Source: Kiloniellales bacterium
GTDB lineage: Bacteria > Pseudomonadota > Alphaproteobacteria > Kiloniellales > JAKSDN01
Length of the DNA stretch: 64,000 bases
Direction: 5' to 3'
NCBI GenBank assembly: GCA_028280455.1
Contig: JANQLT010000057.1
Span: forward strand, 1 to 64,000
The notes below the pieces were generated by a model, which did no database searches, was not told the DNA's origin, and saw nothing but the letters and a program-made list of their open reading frames with translations. The position numbers and the translations under genes were made by a program. Shown here piece by piece: positions 61,999-64,000 of this stretch (within the stretch, counting starts at the first letter, position 1; each line of letters begins with the position of its first letter).

Positions 61999-62301
61999 AT
62001 GCGCTTGGACGAAATCGCCACGACGATCCGCAGCAAGAACGCGGGGCCCTGTCTCCTGACCCTCGACCTGATGTTCCCCTCCCGCGAAGGCTTCGAGTTC
62101 GTGCGAGCCCGGCTCTCCGATCTACAACTCCAGGTATCGGAACGCTACGCCAAGCCGCTCGAGCAGGTGCGCGTCTTCGCCTACGAGCCGGCGCTGGCGA
62201 TCAAGATCACCATGCCCCGGGACGTCGTGTCGGGAGACCTCGGCGACCGGGACGTCTACGGGGCGCAACAGCACGCGGCCTTGCTGGACGTCGCCCTGTG
62301 A
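61999..62301 (+). CDS. DUF4387-family small protein
   Basis: 100 residues: LDEIATTIRSKNAGPCLLTLDLMFPS at the start and IKITMPRDVVSGDLGDRDVYGAQQHAAL at the end match the small DUF4387 proteins that almost always accompany DUF1446 proteins. The function is unknown; it is probably the partner subunit of the next gene product. The divergent promoter with the shared operator lies immediately upstream. Confidence 0.8.
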   Translation: MRLDEIATTIRSKNAGPCLLTLDLMFPSREGFEFVRARLSDLQLQVSERYAKPLEQVRVFAYEPALAIKITMPRDVVSGDLGDRDVYGAQQHAALLDVAL

Positions 62302-62308
62302 GGGCCCC

Positions 62309-63703
62309 GTGAGCGCGGCGCTGCGCTTGGCCGAGGCCTTCGCGCGCGGGGCCCGGCGCCCGCTGCGCATACTCGGCGCGTCCGGGCAGCTCGGCTACGG
62401 CGTCCCCAGCCCGGCGCTCGAAGCGGGGCTCGAGCGCAAGCCCGACATGATCGGCTGCGACATGGGCTCGATCGACATCGGCCCGACCTACCTCGGCAGC
62501 GGCACCATGGCGACCACGCGGGCCGGCGCGAAGCGCGACCTGCGGAAGGTGCTGCGCGCGGCGCGGTCGCTCGACATTCCCCTGGTCATCGGCTCCGCGG
62601 GCTCCGCGGGCGCCGCGCCCCACCTCGGCGAGACCTTGGAGATCGTCCGCGAGATCGCTCGCGAGGACGGCCTCTCCTTCAAGCTGGCGAGCATCGCCGC
62701 CGACATCCCCCGCGAGGCGGTGAAGCAGGCGATCCGCGCGCGCAAGGTGCTGCCCATGGACACCATGCCGGCGCTTCGCGAGGAGGAGGTCGACGCGGCC
62801 AGCCATCTCGTCGCGCAGATGGGGCTCGAGGCGCTGCGGCGCGGGCTGGAGAGCGGCGCCGACGTGGTCGTCGCGGGCCGGGCTTGCGACACGGCGATCT
62901 TCGCCGCCCTGCCCGCGATTCTCGGGTTCCCGCTCGGCCTGGCCACCCACATGGCGAAGATCGTCGAGTGCGCTTCGATCTGCTGCGTTCCGGGCGGGCG
63001 CGATTCCATCCTGGCCACGCTCGACGACGAGGGCTTCGAGCTGGAGAGCATGAACCCGGTCCGCGCCGCGACGCCCCATTCGGTCGCCGCGCACGGCCTC
63101 TACGAGCAGGCCGACCCCTTCGAGATTCGCGAGCCCGGCGGCCGCGTCGACCTCGGCCAGGTTCGCTACGAGGCGATCGATGCGCGCCGGACCCGGGTCA
63201 GCGGCGCCCGCTTCGAGCCGGCGACGGCCATCCGCGTGAAGCTCGAAGGCGCGCGCCTGGTCGGTCAGCGCAGCGTGCTGCTCTGCGCGACCACCGACCC
63301 CCGCTTCATCGAGCGGCACGAGACGATCTTCGCGGGACTGAAGGAGCTCGTCGGCAGCCTCGCCTGCGAGGAGGCGCCCGAGGACTACAGCCTGTTCTTC
63401 CGGCTCTACGGCGTCAACGGCGGGCACGACTGGAAGATGCCGGCGCCCGCCCCGCGCGAGGCCTTCATCCTGGCCGAGTGCATCGCGCCGACGGCGGAGC
63501 GCGCCGAGGAGGTGGTGCGGACGACCAAGCAATGCCTCCTGCACTACGGCTTCGAAGGCCGGCTATCGACGGCCGGAAACCTCGCCTTCCCCTTCACGCC
63601 GCCGGAAGTCGCGATCGGACCCGCCTTCCGCTTCAATGTGTTCCATCTCATGGAAGCGGACGACATGGAGCGGCTGTTCCCGGTGACCGTCGAAGCCCTC
63701 TAG
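62309..63703 (+). CDS. DUF1446/AtuA-family protein
   Basis: 464 residues from GTG 62309, seven bases after the DUF4387 gene. RILGASGQLGYGVPSPALE and MIGCDMGSIDIGPTYLGSG are the N-terminal hallmarks of the DUF1446 (acyclic terpene utilisation AtuA) family, and VVAGRACDTAIFAALP and VNGGHDWK are further conserved blocks. The biochemical role of this family is not established. Pairing with DUF4387 and the shared operator link it to the lyase/PrpF pathway. Confidence 0.85.
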   Translation: MSAALRLAEAFARGARRPLRILGASGQLGYGVPSPALEAGLERKPDMIGCDMGSIDIGPTYLGSGTMATTRAGAKRDLRKVLRAARSLDIPLVIGSAGSAGAAPHLGETLEIVREIAREDGLSFKLASIAADIPREAVKQAIRARKVLPMDTMPALREEEVDAASHLVAQMGLEALRRGLESGADVVVAGRACDTAIFAALPAILGFPLGLATHMAKIVECASICCVPGGRDSILATLDDEGFELESMNPVRAATPHSVAAHGLYEQADPFEIREPGGRVDLGQVRYEAIDARRTRVSGARFEPATAIRVKLEGARLVGQRSVLLCATTDPRFIERHETIFAGLKELVGSLACEEAPEDYSLFFRLYGVNGGHDWKMPAPAPREAFILAECIAPTAERAEEVVRTTKQCLLHYGFEGRLSTAGNLAFPFTPPEVAIGPAFRFNVFHLMEADDMERLFPVTVEAL

Positions 63704-63758
63704 GTCGCTCCCCGCTTGGGCGGAATCGGTAGCCGTCGACATCGAAACGAACCGCCTC

Positions 63759-64000
63759 CTAATGGTTGCCGCGGCCCAACAGGGGCTCGTAGTGGTGCGG
63801 CAGGCGCATGACCACCAGGTCCTTCCGCCGCACGATGTTCGTCGGATAGGGGGTGTCGAGGTTGCTCGTGTCGACCTTGGTCGAGACCACGCCGACCTCG
63901 TCGAGGATCGCCGACTCCTGCCGCGGGAAGGCGAAGGTGTCGGGGCCGAAGACGCCGCTCATACCGTGCATGTCGCGGGCCGGGTCGAGCACGTTGGAGA
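63759..64000 (-). CDS. C-terminal part of an unidentified protein, possibly a carbon-nitrogen hydrolase
   Basis: The frame is open to the right window edge, so only about 80 C-terminal residues are visible. The stretch DMHGMSGVFGPDTFAFPRQE followed by GVVSTKVDTSNL weakly resembles the C-terminal part of nitrilase-type carbon-nitrogen hydrolases (HG.S.I..P.G, then a strand with D). The residues RRKDLVVMRLPHHYEPLL close the protein. The identification is weak; the catalytic residues lie outside the window. Confidence 0.35.
   Translation of the reverse strand, partial: SNVLDPARDMHGMSGVFGPDTFAFPRQESAILDEVGVVSTKVDTSNLDTPYPTNIVRRKDLVVMRLPHHYEPLLGRGNH

Noticed and set aside
1-64000. CRISPR array, tRNA, rRNA or phage genes
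   Set aside because: No regularly spaced repeats, no tRNA-like cloverleaf with a GGTTCRA-type arm, and no structural phage or integrase proteins were recognised on reading through.

Overview
The window is GC-rich (about two-thirds G+C by eye) and densely coded. GTG starts are common and many genes join by ATGA or GTGA overlaps. This, together with the abundance of TRAP, SsuA/TauT-type and Liv-type transporters, MmgE/PrpD, amidases and GntR/FadR-type regulators, suggests an alphaproteobacterium, perhaps of Rhodospirillales type. That placement is inference; there is no rRNA or other marker gene here. No tRNA, rRNA, CRISPR array or intact insertion sequence was seen.

Region 1 (1-11.3 kb) is part of a surface-polysaccharide locus. 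It holds a truncated sugar-nucleotide epimerase, a DegT-type aminotransferase and a WbuC-type cupin on the plus strand. On the minus strand are a flippase, two SAM methyltransferases, an alpha/alpha-toroid protein, two FemAB/GNAT-like acyltransferases, and an ATP-grasp protein fused to a low-molecular-weight tyrosine phosphatase. At 11.3-14.7 kb lies a scar zone. An IS5-type transposase tail, a truncated ABC permease tail and a truncated alpha/beta hydrolase surround a D-amino-acid-oxidase-like flavoprotein and a creatinase-like M24 protein.

Region 2 (14.8-40.1 kb) is a run of small-molecule uptake and catabolism modules, most with their own regulator: (a) quinone-oxidoreductase-like dehydrogenase, thioesterase, GntR and M20 amidohydrolase; (b) acyl-CoA synthetase, VOC protein and a three-gene SsuA/TauT-type ABC transporter; (c) GntR and a TPP enzyme; (d) IclR and MmgE/PrpD, divergent from a TRAP transporter-amidase-flavoprotein operon; (e) an ABC transporter with two permeases, a PEP-mutase/isocitrate-lyase-family enzyme and a DUF6282 hydrolase, divergent from a LacI regulator.

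Region 3 (40.5-63.7 kb) looks like one large catabolic system. The LeuC-like/LeuD-like/3-hydroxyacyl dehydrogenase/SDR/HisD-like operon carries a LacI-type palindrome upstream. The 2-hydroxyacid dehydrogenase/aldehyde dehydrogenase/TcuA-like flavoprotein/two-amidase operon, the UrtA/FmdD-like Liv transporter, and the divergent lyase-PrpF-GntR and DUF4387-DUF1446 units share the exact 12-mer CTGTTGACAGAT at their promoters. The combination of PrpF-type isomerase, LeuCD-type hydratase and isocitrate-lyase-family lyase matches the enzyme families of the methylitaconate-dimethylmaleate-dimethylmalate branch of anaerobic nicotinate degradation. This is the best candidate for an undescribed pathway in the window. 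The last gene runs off the right edge.
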